Assembly: GCF_000176155.1 (NCBI RefSeq)
Contig: NZ_ACZO01000006.1
Coordinates: forward strand, 1,116,001 to 1,180,000
From: Vibrio metschnikovii CIP 69.14
GTDB lineage: Bacteria > Pseudomonadota > Gammaproteobacteria > Enterobacterales > Vibrionaceae
Direction of reading: 5' to 3'
Length of the DNA: 64,000 bases
Positions 10,090 to 18,857 of the stretch are shown in pieces; the stretch's first letter is position 1; every line of letters starts with the position of its first letter. The position numbers and the translations under genes are program-made. The notes below the pieces were generated by a model that was not told the origin of the DNA, made no database searches, and saw nothing but the letters and a program-made list of their open reading frames with translations.

Positions 10090-10178
10090 TGATGAGCTTA
10101 GTGAAGCTTTTCGCTATACTTCATGCCAAACCTGTAGAGGCGGCACAATCGCCTCCATGTAAAAGATAGGAACACAGC

Positions 10179-11042
10179 TTGAGTTTAGAAATCGATATTA
10201 TTTCGCAAATCACTGAGCGTTTCAGTGCGCTGCGCGATGCCGAAAAGAAGGTCGCTAAGTTGATCCTAGACGACATTCAAACTGCCGCCAATGCCAGCAT
10301 TACTGAACTGGCAGAAAGCGCAGAAGTGAGTGAAGCCACCATTACCCGTTTTGCCAAAGCTATTGGCTGTAAAAACGTGCGAGATATGAAGATCAAATTG
10401 GCACAAACTTTAACGGTTGGACAACGATTCATCCTTGAGCCTCCTGATCAAAGTGGCTACCAAGGTATCTATGAGTCGATCAAGCAATCCCTTGACGTAA
10501 ACCACCGTTTGATTGTTGAAGAAGATATCGACACTGCCGTGAACTGGCTACACAACGCAAGACAAGTGATTTGTATTGGTATGGGTGGCGGTTCAACCAT
10601 TGCAGCACAGGAGATGCAGCATCGTTTGTTCCGTCTGGGCTATCCTGTTGTGGCCTATAATGATGGTTTGTTATCGCGCATGATTGCGGCGACTGCAGAC
10701 ACAAACGATGTGTTAGTGATGATCTCAGCTACAGGCTATACCCCTGCGATCATTGAAACCGCGCAATTAGCAAAGCAGTACGGCGTAAAAGTCATTGTGA
10801 TTACTCCGAAAGACACGCCTTTGACCGAGCAAGCCGATTTGGTTCTGCCTATCGAGCACCAAGAGACAGATTTCATCTACAAGCCATCCGCTTGTCGTTA
10901 CGCGATGTTGGCTTTGGTTGATGTGCTTTCGATGTCATTAGCCGTTAATCATAAGCGACGCTCTCGCGATAAACTGCGCCGACTCAAGGTTGCCCTCGAC
11001 TCTTATCGTGGCGGTTTAGAAAGACAGCCTCTCGGAGATTAA
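10179..11042 (+). CDS. MurR/RpiR family transcriptional regulator
   Basis: A 287-residue regulator with an N-terminal RpiR helix-turn-helix (residues about 1-77, with ASITELAESAEVSEATITRFAKAIG) and a C-terminal SIS sugar-phosphate-binding domain (GMGGGSTIAAQEMQHRL and VMISATGYTPAIIETA). The start is a TTG with TAGG nine bases upstream. It follows the deaminase gene by 89 bp and is the obvious controller of the cluster. The effector is probably a phosphorylated sugar acid such as KDPG, which is inference from the SIS domain. Confidence 0.9.
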   Translation: MSLEIDIISQITERFSALRDAEKKVAKLILDDIQTAANASITELAESAEVSEATITRFAKAIGCKNVRDMKIKLAQTLTVGQRFILEPPDQSGYQGIYESIKQSLDVNHRLIVEEDIDTAVNWLHNARQVICIGMGGGSTIAAQEMQHRLFRLGYPVVAYNDGLLSRMIAATADTNDVLVMISATGYTPAIIETAQLAKQYGVKVIVITPKDTPLTEQADLVLPIEHQETDFIYKPSACRYAMLALVDVLSMSLAVNHKRRSRDKLRRLKVALDSYRGGLERQPLGD

Positions 11043-11085
11043 ACCGAGGTAACTCCTTCCGATGACAGTCGATTCCGAAAACGAC

Positions 11086-11115
11086 AAAGCCCGATGTTCA
11101 ACATCGGGCTTTTGT
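11086..11115 (+). terminator. Rho-independent terminator after the rpiR gene
   Basis: A perfect 13-bp inverted repeat (AAAGCCCGATGTT, then AACATCGGGCTTT with one base between) runs into TTTTG. It lies 44 bp after the regulator stop. Confidence 0.85.
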
Positions 11116-11167
11116 TTATTCGTGACTTGGTAAAGGGATGATTGGAAAATGTCCGTTACTCACCATG

Positions 11168-11284
11168 CTAGACCACATTCAGTATGTATTCCCCCATGTT
11201 CGTGCTGTCTGAAATAATAACGCCTTCAAAGCCCATATTTTGACGCAGCAGTTGCTGTAAAATCGTCGCCGATAAGGATCGCAT
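11168..11284 (-). pseudogene. Remnant of a GH3-family beta-N-acetylglucosaminidase/beta-glucosidase
   Basis: A 38-codon fragment reads MRSLSATILQQLLRQNMGFE and then GVIISDSTNMG before a stop. This matches the GH3 nucleophile segment (SLS-x-x-IL-x-x-LLR-x-x-MGF-x-GVI-x-SD-x-x-x-M), where the Asp of SD is the catalytic nucleophile. Nothing matching the rest of the enzyme is visible on either side. It is a short relic, with no sign of a functional gene. Confidence 0.65.
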
Positions 11285-11294
11285 CCAACTGTGG

Positions 11295-11350
11295 CTACGC
11301 CGACTAACCCTGTCGATCCAAAAGTAAATGAAAAAATGGATAACAGGCTC
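11295..11350 (+). repeat. Degenerate repeat, copy A
   Basis: A 56-bp stretch starting CTACGCCGA and containing GTAAAT is about 70% identical by eye to 14179-14234, which overlaps the left end of the ISAs1-family element. Copy A may be a relic of a related element end. Confidence 0.45.
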
Positions 11351-11547
11351 AGTTATTCATGTGGGCGTACTCTCCTAAAGAAATGAGGCAATCGGATTAG
11401 CGGATTTCAGCTAGAGAAGTCAAGAGGAGAAAATCAGAGTTACTCCTCCTGATTTTGTCATTGATGTGAACGTAAGAACGTCGCACAGATTGTCGCCATT
11501 TCGTCACGCTGATAGTGAAATCGGCGATCAGAAGAGCAGATAAGTAA

Positions 11548-12270
11548 TTAGAATAATCCATGCCATACTGCGGTTGCGCCGCTGACTAAACAAAGTACCA
11601 GCGCTGCAACGCGGATTTTTTCTTTCGGCAATGAATACGTGGTTTTACGGGCTAACACATAGCCTAACCAAGCAGCGGGGATCAACGGTAAAGTCAGCAG
11701 TACATGGTGCCACGTTAAAAAACCCGTCGGCCACTGCACCATTAACGAGATGATCGAACTAAATACAAAGAAAGCCGATAAATTACCGCGCAGTTGATTA
11801 GCTTCTTGATGCTGAAGCAACAGCGCCATCGGAGGGCCACCGATGCCACTACTGGTTCCAAATACGCCAGAGAAAAATCCCGCGATGCCCATCCGAGTTG
11901 GATTTGGTTCAATACGCAGCGGCAGCAAACTCACTGCTACCGCAAACAGCACTAGCAAACCCAGCCACAGAGCCAAGGCCTGAGTAGAAATCCACATCAA
12001 CAGTAAACCACCGACAATCGAACCCGGTATACGCCAAATTAAGGCCATTTTTAACCCACCAATCGAAATGCTCTCGCGATATTTCATCGCATTAAGCACC
12101 GAAATAAATAGCGCGACCAAACAGATCGGCGCTGGCACATAATCTGGAGAAATCAGGAACAACAACGGCGATGCAACCACAGCTAGCCCAAAGCCGATCG
12201 CGGTCTGTACAAAGGAGCCTATGAAAACCAACATTATGGCCATCCACACACTCACGTCTAAATATTCCAT
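11548..12270 (-). CDS. TauE/SafE family sulfite/anion exporter-like membrane protein
   Basis: A 240-residue inner-membrane protein with about seven to eight hydrophobic helices. FIGSFVQTAIGFGLAVVASPLL at the N-terminus and FSGVFGTSSGIGGPPMALLL in the second half are the paired TauE/SafE repeats (PF01925). The ATG at 12270 is preceded by AAGGC with good spacing, so the seven-residue longer frame is rejected. It stands alone between two gene relics, and its substrate cannot be told from context. Confidence 0.85.
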   Translation of the reverse strand: MEYLDVSVWMAIMLVFIGSFVQTAIGFGLAVVASPLLFLISPDYVPAPICLVALFISVLNAMKYRESISIGGLKMALIWRIPGSIVGGLLLMWISTQALALWLGLLVLFAVAVSLLPLRIEPNPTRMGIAGFFSGVFGTSSGIGGPPMALLLQHQEANQLRGNLSAFFVFSSIISLMVQWPTGFLTWHHVLLTLPLIPAAWLGYVLARKTTYSLPKEKIRVAALVLCLVSGATAVWHGLF

Positions 12271-12400
12271 TTCGTTGCCTTGAACTATCATGTATCGAAT
12301 GGCACTGACGGTATCAGTTCAGCAATATTTCGCAATAGAAACGTTTTGCCCAAATTGACCATGTCACGGTGCACAGACGAAAGCGCTGTCTCGTAGGCAC

Positions 12401-12559
12401 TTAGTAATCACTATTCTGCCAGACACTTTCATTCTAAAACGGTAAATCCAGTATTTCGATCTGATTAAAATGTGGTTCTGCAAGGCCTTTTAAGTAGTTC
12501 GCTACATTCAAACTTTGTGAGTGTGCGCTTTGACTGCCAAAAATAAGAGTCAGTTTCAT
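12401..12559 (-). pseudogene. 5' remnant of an NADPH-dependent FMN reductase-like flavodoxin-fold gene
   Basis: The frame begins MKLTLIFGSQ and reaches IEILDLPF, the first beta-alpha-beta of an NADPH-dependent FMN reductase (FMN phosphate loop GSQSAHSQSLN). It hits TAG at 12434-12436, continues in frame for NESVWQNSDY and stops again. The TAG probably replaces a Trp codon (DLPFW is common). The remaining roughly 120 codons of such a gene are absent. Confidence 0.6.
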
Positions 12560-12560
12560 A

Positions 12561-13471
12561 TCAATTTCTTTTTAAACTGCAAGCCAGTGTTGTTGAATAA
12601 GTGGTTGAGGTGGAAAGCGGGATAGCCAGCACGATCGAGATAAAAATCGCCCCTGCCCCGAAAATTTGCGTCCAAGTGAGTGCTTGATCGAGAATGACAT
12701 AACCCAGTAAGCAAGCCGAGACACTGCTCAAAAAACCAAGAAAGGACACCGTGACCGTTGGCAGTTGCTCAATACCACGGAACCAGAGAAAGTAAGCCAG
12801 CATAGCGCCAACCACACTCAGGTATCCGTAACCGAGGTAGTTAAGCACAGTAATTTGCTCTGGTACGCCTTCAATCCATAGGGTCGGAGGCAGCAAAAAC
12901 ACGCCACCAAACAATAATTGCCAGCCGGTAAATCCAAGTGTGGACATGCTTTGAGGACGCCCCCATTTTTTGGTCAGTACTACGCCAGAGGCCATACTGA
13001 ATGTTCCCAAACAGGCGATCAATAAACCTTGTATGCTCAAAGATGCGGTTTGATTAAGCACTAATAGTCCGATCCCAATAACACCAACCCCCCCCCCCCC
13101 GCCGCCCACTGCAAAGGGGTGATGCGTGCGCTCAGAAGAATCCAACTCATCATCATCACCAACATAGGTTGGAATGACATCACCAATGCTGCCATTCCTC
13201 CTGGTAATTCAGTCGCTGCAAAAAATAAGCAGTAAAAGAAGAAACCAATATTAAAAAAGCCCAATACAGGTAAACGCCACCACCAATTTCCAGTTGGTAA
13301 AGTTCGAGCAAACAGTACTAGCAATATCCCAGCAGGCAGAGCTCGTACTAAAGAAGCCATGAGTGGCGCATTTGGCGGTAGTACTTCGGTGGTTACGATA
13401 TAAGTGCTGCCCCATACGATAGGTGCGATAGCAGTAAGCAGCATCGTCTTGATTCCTGACGTTGTATTCAT
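12561..13471 (-). pseudogene. EamA/DMT-family exporter interrupted at a 13-G tract
   Basis: The N-terminal part (136 residues, helices 1-4, start behind TAGGG) and the C-terminal part (residues with LLVLNQTASL, SMASGVVLTKKWGR, helices 5-10) together form one drug/metabolite transporter of about 295 residues. The two frames meet at 13 consecutive Gs on the coding strand (13088-13100). With 13 Gs translation stops soon after the tract, at LVLLGSDY; with 14 or 11 Gs the frame is restored. It is divergent from a marR gene and is presumably its target. It may be a phase-variable gene switched off in this sequence, a decayed gene, or a homopolymer miscount. Confidence 0.75.
13088..13100 (-). repeat. 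Poly-G homopolymer (13 G on the coding strand)
   Basis: Thirteen C on the plus strand inside the EamA coding sequence. Tracts of this length slip readily in replication and are the classical substrate of on/off phase variation. Confidence 0.9.
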
Positions 13472-13503
13472 TTTTGACCCTATTTAGTGGCGTTAACTTC
13501 CAT

Positions 13504-13531
13504 AAAAGTATCTCTTAAAAAAGATACTTTT
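13504..13531. promoter_or_regulatory. Inverted repeat, candidate MarR operator 1
   Basis: AAAGTATCT and AGATACTTT arms flank a short spacer between the divergent eamA and marR genes, 33 bp upstream of the eamA start. Confidence 0.6.
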
Positions 13532-13564
13532 TAGAAAATAATAGAGAAATGGTTTTTAATCAAG

Positions 13565-13582
13565 TATCTTTTCAAAAAGATA
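13565..13582. promoter_or_regulatory. Inverted repeat, candidate MarR operator 2
   Basis: TATCTTTT-CA-AAAAGATA is a perfect 18-bp palindrome sharing the TATCT core with operator 1. It sits just upstream of the marR start, which fits autoregulation. Confidence 0.65.
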
Positions 13583-13600
13583 TATTCAGAGGGAGAGATC

Positions 13601-14098
13601 ATGTCATCAGATAACACCATGCCAAATGACAAAGTGGATGCCATTCTTGCACAGTGGCACAATATCAGACCGGATCTAGATTGTTCTTCGATGGGCGTTG
13701 TTGGCCGATTAAACCGCACTTATGAACTTTGGAAACCTCAATTAGATCAAGTCTTCCAGCGCTTTGATTTAAGCTCAGTTGAGTTTGATATTCTGGCGAC
13801 CATCCGTCGTAGCAATACCGCCATCACGCCTACTGAGCTGTACCAAACCTTGATGCTCTCTTCCGGTGCGATCAGTACACGCATTGAACAACTGGTGCAA
13901 CGCGGCTTAGTGCAGCGTATGGCCAGCGATCAAGACAGACGAAGTTGTAAGGTGATGTTGACCGAACAAGGACAAAGTTTGATCGACCAAGCCTTGAATG
14001 CCCATGTCGACAATATGAATCGCATGTTAGAAGTGCTCACGGAACAAGAACAAATACAGTTAGAGCAGCTCTTAAAAAGAATTCTGCTAGCGGAATAA
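13601..14098 (+). CDS. MarR family transcriptional regulator
   Basis: A 165-residue winged-helix protein. The recognition helix region is LYQTLMLSSGAISTRIEQL, followed by the wing RMASDQDRRSCKVMLTEQG (residues about 83-127), the signature of MarR. The start ATG has GGGAGAG nine bases upstream. It is divergent from the EamA exporter, with two matching palindromes between, and so probably represses both. The ligand is unknown. Confidence 0.9.
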   Translation: MSSDNTMPNDKVDAILAQWHNIRPDLDCSSMGVVGRLNRTYELWKPQLDQVFQRFDLSSVEFDILATIRRSNTAITPTELYQTLMLSSGAISTRIEQLVQRGLVQRMASDQDRRSCKVMLTEQGQSLIDQALNAHVDNMNRMLEVLTEQEQIQLEQLLKRILLAE

Positions 14099-14178
14099 AA
14101 ACCGAAAGAGCAAAACTGATTGAGAAGGTGTGCAGATAGCAGATAAATAAGACAAAGAATGATCGGTGAGTAAGCTGC

Positions 14179-14234
14179 CTACGCCGATCAATCTTGTCAA
14201 TCCAATAGTAAATTCAAAGATGGCTAACCATCTC
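14179..14234 (+). repeat. Degenerate repeat, copy B
   Basis: The partner of the 11295-11350 repeat; its 3' part runs into the left inverted repeat of the IS element. Confidence 0.45.
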
Positions 14235-15573
14235 ACGGAAATCGCATGAATACCCCCGTCATTCAAGGGCTCCAAGTACCTTACCTAAGTACTCCACATC
14301 CATCGCGCACTTCATTCGTTTGCGTTGAATGCCTCCCTTAAAGCTCGTTTCTTGCTTTAAAAGGTTCAAACATACTTGCCTGATCCTTGAAAAAGCCTCT
14401 GCGCGATCATCGACTCGAATGCGACATGCATCTTCTCTAAAAGTAACATCAAGTTGCCAGTGCATCGACTCAATTCCCCAGTGAGAACGCGTTGCATCAT
14501 GTAACTCTTTCGCACTGAGTTTTTTCGAGCTGATGTAGAAGCGGACAGACATATCTTGCTCTGTCGCACGCTCTTCTGTTTTACGCATGTTGACCATGAT
14601 GCCGACACTTTTCAGGTTTGGCCATTCAAGCTCTAAATCACCTAAAAATGACAACTCATGCGTGACTAATGCACAGCGTGTTTCCTCGCGGCCATGCCCT
14701 TTTTCTTGGCTCGCATAACTGTCGCCCTCTGCAAACTCCTGCAACATCGAAGGGCGATAAAACTCACCTATTGCTTTCTCTAACGAGCCTTGGTTTCCCT
14801 TTACAGCAAGTAAGTAATCGGCATTTTTATCGATTATCTTTTGCGCGATTTTTCTTTGACAACCCATAGCATCAATCGTCACCAAACAACCAGAAATATT
14901 TAGCAATTCCAACAACTTAGGTATTTCTGTGATTTCATTGGTTTTTGCATTCACCTTAGATTGACCAAGACAAAGCCCTTGTGCGGTTGCAAATGCATTG
15001 ACCATATGAATTGCAGAGCGTTCTTCAGATTTGTTATAAGAGCCGCGAACGGTTTTACCATCGATTGCAACCACTTCGCCATCTGTGATTTGATGACAAT
15101 CTTTCATCCAACTAATGAACGCTTTTTGCATCGCTGACGGGCTCACCATCCCCATAACGCGAGCGATGGTATCTGACGACGGAATACCATTCTCAAAATC
15201 ACCCAATGATTTAAGAAAATCGGTTCGGCTTTCACCAAAATCACAGATACCTTCCCAGGTATCAAAGCCGGAGAGCACACCACAGATCGTCAACAAAATA
15301 ATGTCTGACAATTTGTGTTCTACCTTAGCGGCTTGACGGTAATCTTTTATCACTTCGAAATGCATAAATGGGTTCGTTATTGTCGTCATAATTTGGCTCC
15401 GTTTAAGTACAGAACCATTAAAAAACACTCAAAATGATCTACAAATTGATCCTTAATGAGTTTCCAATATTGTGATGGATGCTAAAGAAATACCTTGTAA
15501 ATTAGAAGGCACTAATTTGACGAAAACCCTTTAAAAATAGGCATATTCATGCGATTTCCCTGCTAACCATCTT
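14216..15573 (-). mobile_element. ISAs1-family insertion sequence
   Basis: A single transposase gene flanked by imperfect terminal inverted repeats. Left: AAGATGGCTAAC, a short spacer, then GGAAATCGCATGAATA. Right, read inward on the minus strand: AAGATGGTTAGC, then GGGAAATCGCATGAATA. Element length is about 1.36 kb. The left repeat carries a few extra bases, and I see no clear target duplication, so the exact ends are uncertain by a few bases. Confidence 0.8.
14259..15389 (-). CDS. ISAs1-family transposase
   Basis: A 376-residue DDE transposase. The N-terminal DDE_Tnp_1-associated domain (HFEVIKDYRQAAKVEHKLSD, ICGVLSGFDTWEGI) is followed by the catalytic core: VVAIDGKTVRGS (first Asp), VTIDAMGCQ (second Asp), YLLAVKGNQG, and SRSHWGIESMHWQLDVTF with the final Glu. 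I chose the ATG at 15389 because GGAG precedes it; the frame extends upstream to 15428 without an RBS. It appears intact, so the element may be active. Confidence 0.92.
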   Translation of the reverse strand: MTTITNPFMHFEVIKDYRQAAKVEHKLSDIILLTICGVLSGFDTWEGICDFGESRTDFLKSLGDFENGIPSSDTIARVMGMVSPSAMQKAFISWMKDCHQITDGEVVAIDGKTVRGSYNKSEERSAIHMVNAFATAQGLCLGQSKVNAKTNEITEIPKLLELLNISGCLVTIDAMGCQRKIAQKIIDKNADYLLAVKGNQGSLEKAIGEFYRPSMLQEFAEGDSYASQEKGHGREETRCALVTHELSFLGDLELEWPNLKSVGIMVNMRKTEERATEQDMSVRFYISSKKLSAKELHDATRSHWGIESMHWQLDVTFREDACRIRVDDRAEAFSRIRQVCLNLLKQETSFKGGIQRKRMKCAMDVEYLGKVLGALE

Positions 15574-15728
15574 CAACCAACACGACCACTTCAAGTCGTT
15601 AGGATAAATCACACTTACGAATATAGAAATTCAGAAATTGCTGACTAAAATCAGCACCTTCTGTGGTTTGTGCTATACGTTAATGAGTCAGATATCAAAA
15701 CAACGATAACTTGTTAAGTGAGCGCTTC

Positions 15729-17486
15729 ATGTCTAACGATGCTATTTATGACCAAGCCCCTTGGGTCAAACTCTACAGTCCGGAGCAACTGGCTTTGCAT
15801 CAAGGCCATGCTAAAGACAGCCATGCTTGGCGCAGTATTCCTGAAATGCTCAGTGAAGCGGCCGCCAAATACAGCCAACGTAAAGCTTTTACCACCTGCA
15901 TGCCCAATGGCATGAACGGTAGCCTTACTTTTGGACAAGTAGATGAGATGTCGACCGCTTTTGCTCATTACCTACGCGGCGAGCTTGGCTTGCAAGCCGG
16001 TGATCGCGTTGCGGTGCAAATGCCAAACTGTTTAAGCTTACCCGTTGCCGTGATCGGGGTGCTCAAATCTGGCTGTATCTTAACCAGCGTTAACCCGCTG
16101 TATAGCCGCCGTGAAATGAAACATCAGTTCAGTGACGCTGGGGTAAAAGCCATTGTCATTTGCGATATGTTCACCGATAAACTGCAAGACGTCATCGAAC
16201 AGACGCCGATCCAGCATGTTATCGTGACCTCTTTAGCCCAATGGTTTCCTCCGGTGGTACGCGGCATTCTTAAGCTGGTCTTGAAATATTGGAATAAAGT
16301 GATTCCCCCACATCAGTTAACTCATCATTCCATCGATCAAGCGATTCACCTTGGCCGTCTACGCCAAAAAAACGACAAGCTGGATGTGCAAGAGTATTGG
16401 CAAGATTTAACTCGCGATGACACCGCGCTGCTCCAATACACGGGCGGTACCACGGGCGTTGCGAAAGGGGCGATGCTCAGTCATGGTAACTTACTCGGTA
16501 ACGTAGAGCAGATGGATAGCTTGGTCCAAGGGCATATCACGAGCGGCCAAGAAACCGTACTCACTGCCCTACCGCTGTATCATATTTTTGCTTTCAGCGT
16601 TAACTTGTTGGAGTTTTGGCATCAAGGGGCGCATAACATTCTAGTGCCGAGCCCAAGGCCGATCCAAAACTGTCAGCGCGCGTTTGATAACTACCCTATC
16701 AGTTGGATGACTGGCGTGAATACCTTGTATAACGCGCTACTCAATGAAGAGTGGTTCACGACCTTTCCGCCTAAACACCTTAAAGCCGCGTTAGCCGGCG
16801 GCACCGCGTTACATGCTACGGTTGCCGAACGCTGGCAAAAAGCCATTCGCTGTCCGCTAGTGGAAGGTTATGGCCTAACCGAAAGCTCGCCAGTGCTCTG
16901 TTTTAATCCCTTAACCGATCCACGTCCTGACTGTATCGGCATTCCAACGCCTGGTACTCAGTTGCGCTTAGTGGATGATGACGGGCATACCGTCCCGCTT
17001 GGTGAGCCGGGAGAACTGATTGCTAAGGGCGTGCAAATTATGCAGGGCTATTGGCAGCAACCGGAAGAAACCGCTCATGCGCTGCGCGAGGGTTGGTTAT
17101 ACACTGGCGATATCGCCATCATGCATCCCGATGGTCGCTTACGCTTAGTCGATCGGAAAAAAGACTTGATCCTTGTCAGTGGTTTTAATGTCTACCCCAA
17201 CGAAGTGGAAGAAGCGATCGCTGGCTTAGAGCAAGTGATGGAGTCAGCCGTCGTCGGCGTTCCCGACCCGCTCACGGGAGAACAAGTTCAAGCTTATGTG
17301 GTGTTGCGTGAGCAAGGATTAGATGAAACCAGCGTGAAAAAACACTGTAAAAAATAACTCGCCGCTTATAAGGTTCCGAAAAAAGTGGTCTTTGTTGATG
17401 AGCTACCGAAAACGCCCGTCGGCAAGGTTCTGCGCAAAGATGTTCGTGCCATGGCCCTTGGCCAATCGACCCATTCTGATCATTAG
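15729..17486 (+). pseudogene. fadD: Long-chain fatty-acid-CoA ligase with a premature in-frame stop
   Basis: An adenylate-forming enzyme of 585 codons with AMP-binding motif YTGGTTGVAKGAMLSH, GYGLTESSP, YTGDIA and the FadD signature region DRKKDLILVSGFNVYPNEVEE. A TAA at 17355-17357, after KKHCKK, truncates the product to 542 residues. The same frame resumes as LAAYKVPKKVVFVDELPKT, PVGKVLRK and on to a natural stop at 17486, next to the RBS of the following gene. One C-to-T change (CAA to TAA) explains it. The lost tail includes the conserved A10 lysine of PKTPVGKVLR needed for adenylation, so the truncated protein should be inactive as a ligase. Confidence 0.88.
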
Positions 17487-17495
17487 GAGGCCATC

Positions 17496-18416
17496 ATGTT
17501 AAGCGCTTTTGAAGAAACCCTATTATCGGTAATGATGATCATCATAATGTTTGGCATGGGTGCAAGCCTAACCTTTCGTGATTTTCGTATCGCCTTTAAA
17601 CACCCTAGGGCTATCGTTGTCGGATTCAGCTCGCAGTACGCACTGATGCCTTTTATTGCTTTTGCTTTGGTTTGGCTACTTAACCTCACCCCTGCGCAAA
17701 CGGTCGGCATGGTATTGATTGGTTGTATGCCCGGTGGAACCACTTCGAATATCTTTGCTTACTTTTCACGCAGTCTACTTAGTTTGAGCATTATGATGAC
17801 CATCTGCTCAACCATAGCGGCTTTTGTGATGGTTCCGTTGCTGATGCAATTCTATACCCAAGGAATTGATGACTCACTGCGTATTCCACCCGATCAAATT
17901 GGTCGCTTATTGTTTGCGCTCCTTATCCCCACTCTGATTGGTATCTGGTTACGGCGTAAAAATGCCAATATTGGCGCTGTGGTTGAATTAACGGGTGGCG
18001 TGTTAGGCGCATTGGTGATTATTTTCTTGCTGGCCACTTGGGTACCACGTAACTGGCAACTGCTGCTCACCACTCATTGGACGGTTTATGTTGCCGTTAT
18101 CATGGTCGGGTTGATTGGTTTTAATTTTGGCTATTTCTTCTCACGCTTGCTTGGCCTTAATCCGCAAAAAGCGCGCACAGTATCATTAGAAACGGGGATT
18201 CAAAATGGGCCTCTCGCGGCTTTGGTGGTTAGCTTAAGTTTTGCCGGAGAATTACAGCAACAAATCTTGTTAATTCCAGTCATGTATTCGCTGTTTATTG
18301 TTATCAACTCCACAGTAGTGACTTTCTTTTACCGTAAGCGCACCTTTAGTGAAGAGCTAGCACGCGATCAGGCAAAAATCGAACCCGCCAGTAGTACTAG
18401 TTCATCAAGTCAGTAA
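17496..18416 (+). CDS. Bile acid:sodium symporter (BASS) family transporter
   Basis: A 306-residue membrane protein with about ten helices. MFGMGASLTFRDF at the N-terminus, GCMPGGTTSNIFAYFSRS around residue 75-92, and ETGIQNGPLAALVVSLSF (sodium-site region) in the second half are typical of the BASS family. The RBS GGAGG sits just after the fadD stop, so the two were probably one transcript. The substrate is unknown; in marine bacteria the family imports organic acids as well as bile acids. Confidence 0.88.
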   Translation: MLSAFEETLLSVMMIIIMFGMGASLTFRDFRIAFKHPRAIVVGFSSQYALMPFIAFALVWLLNLTPAQTVGMVLIGCMPGGTTSNIFAYFSRSLLSLSIMMTICSTIAAFVMVPLLMQFYTQGIDDSLRIPPDQIGRLLFALLIPTLIGIWLRRKNANIGAVVELTGGVLGALVIIFLLATWVPRNWQLLLTTHWTVYVAVIMVGLIGFNFGYFFSRLLGLNPQKARTVSLETGIQNGPLAALVVSLSFAGELQQQILLIPVMYSLFIVINSTVVTFFYRKRTFSEELARDQAKIEPASSTSSSSQ

Positions 18417-18445
18417 ATATGCTGCTCACCTCAGTTATCTCTATC

Positions 18446-18468
18446 AAGGCCGCTAAGCGGCCTTTTCA
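18446..18468 (+). terminator. Rho-independent terminator
   Basis: AAGGCCGC-TAA-GCGGCCTT followed by TT, 30 bp after the BASS transporter stop. Confidence 0.8.
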
Positions 18469-18633
18469 ATAACGAATGGCATGTTAATTAGATGCTACAA
18501 TCAACAGCCCTGATCGCAGTATTGATTGATGCCCATGGGGATTTACCTGTGCTTACCAGCAACCGTAAGTGGCTGATGATGCAAGAACTAAAAATAAGTT
18601 TTATTGATAAGAAAAAGGATTAAATAACCAAAT

Positions 18634-18744
18634 CTAATCTTGGTTACCCAATTGTTTATCACACCATTTTTCAATATCGGGTGCATAGAGAGCCAATAAA
18701 CCAATGCTCATCGCAATACCACAAATAATGTAAATCGCTACCAT
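18634..18744 (-). CDS. Small membrane protein of 36 residues
   Basis: A short frame behind GGGAGTGG codes MVAIYIICGIAMSIGLLALY followed by APDIEKWCDKQLGNQD. It has one strong transmembrane helix at residues 2-20 and a short charged tail. The RBS and the clean helix-plus-tail design favour a real gene of the small single-span type. Family and function are not recognised. It lies between the BASS transporter terminator and mesD, in the same direction as mesD but upstream of no obvious partner. Confidence 0.55.
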   Translation of the reverse strand: MVAIYIICGIAMSIGLLALYAPDIEKWCDKQLGNQD

Positions 18745-18857
18745 GTTGCCACTCCCGATTGTATCTGAAAATCCATTAACTGGCTGTCCTTGCATCGTGT
18801 GCTTAAAACGCTCAACCGTTTATAGTCTAGCTAAATACGTGGCTATTTGCTAACACA

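Noticed and set aside
18492..18623. 43-codon plus-strand frame (MLQSTALIAV...)
   Set aside because: No RBS, no recognised family and no support from context; it may be chance.
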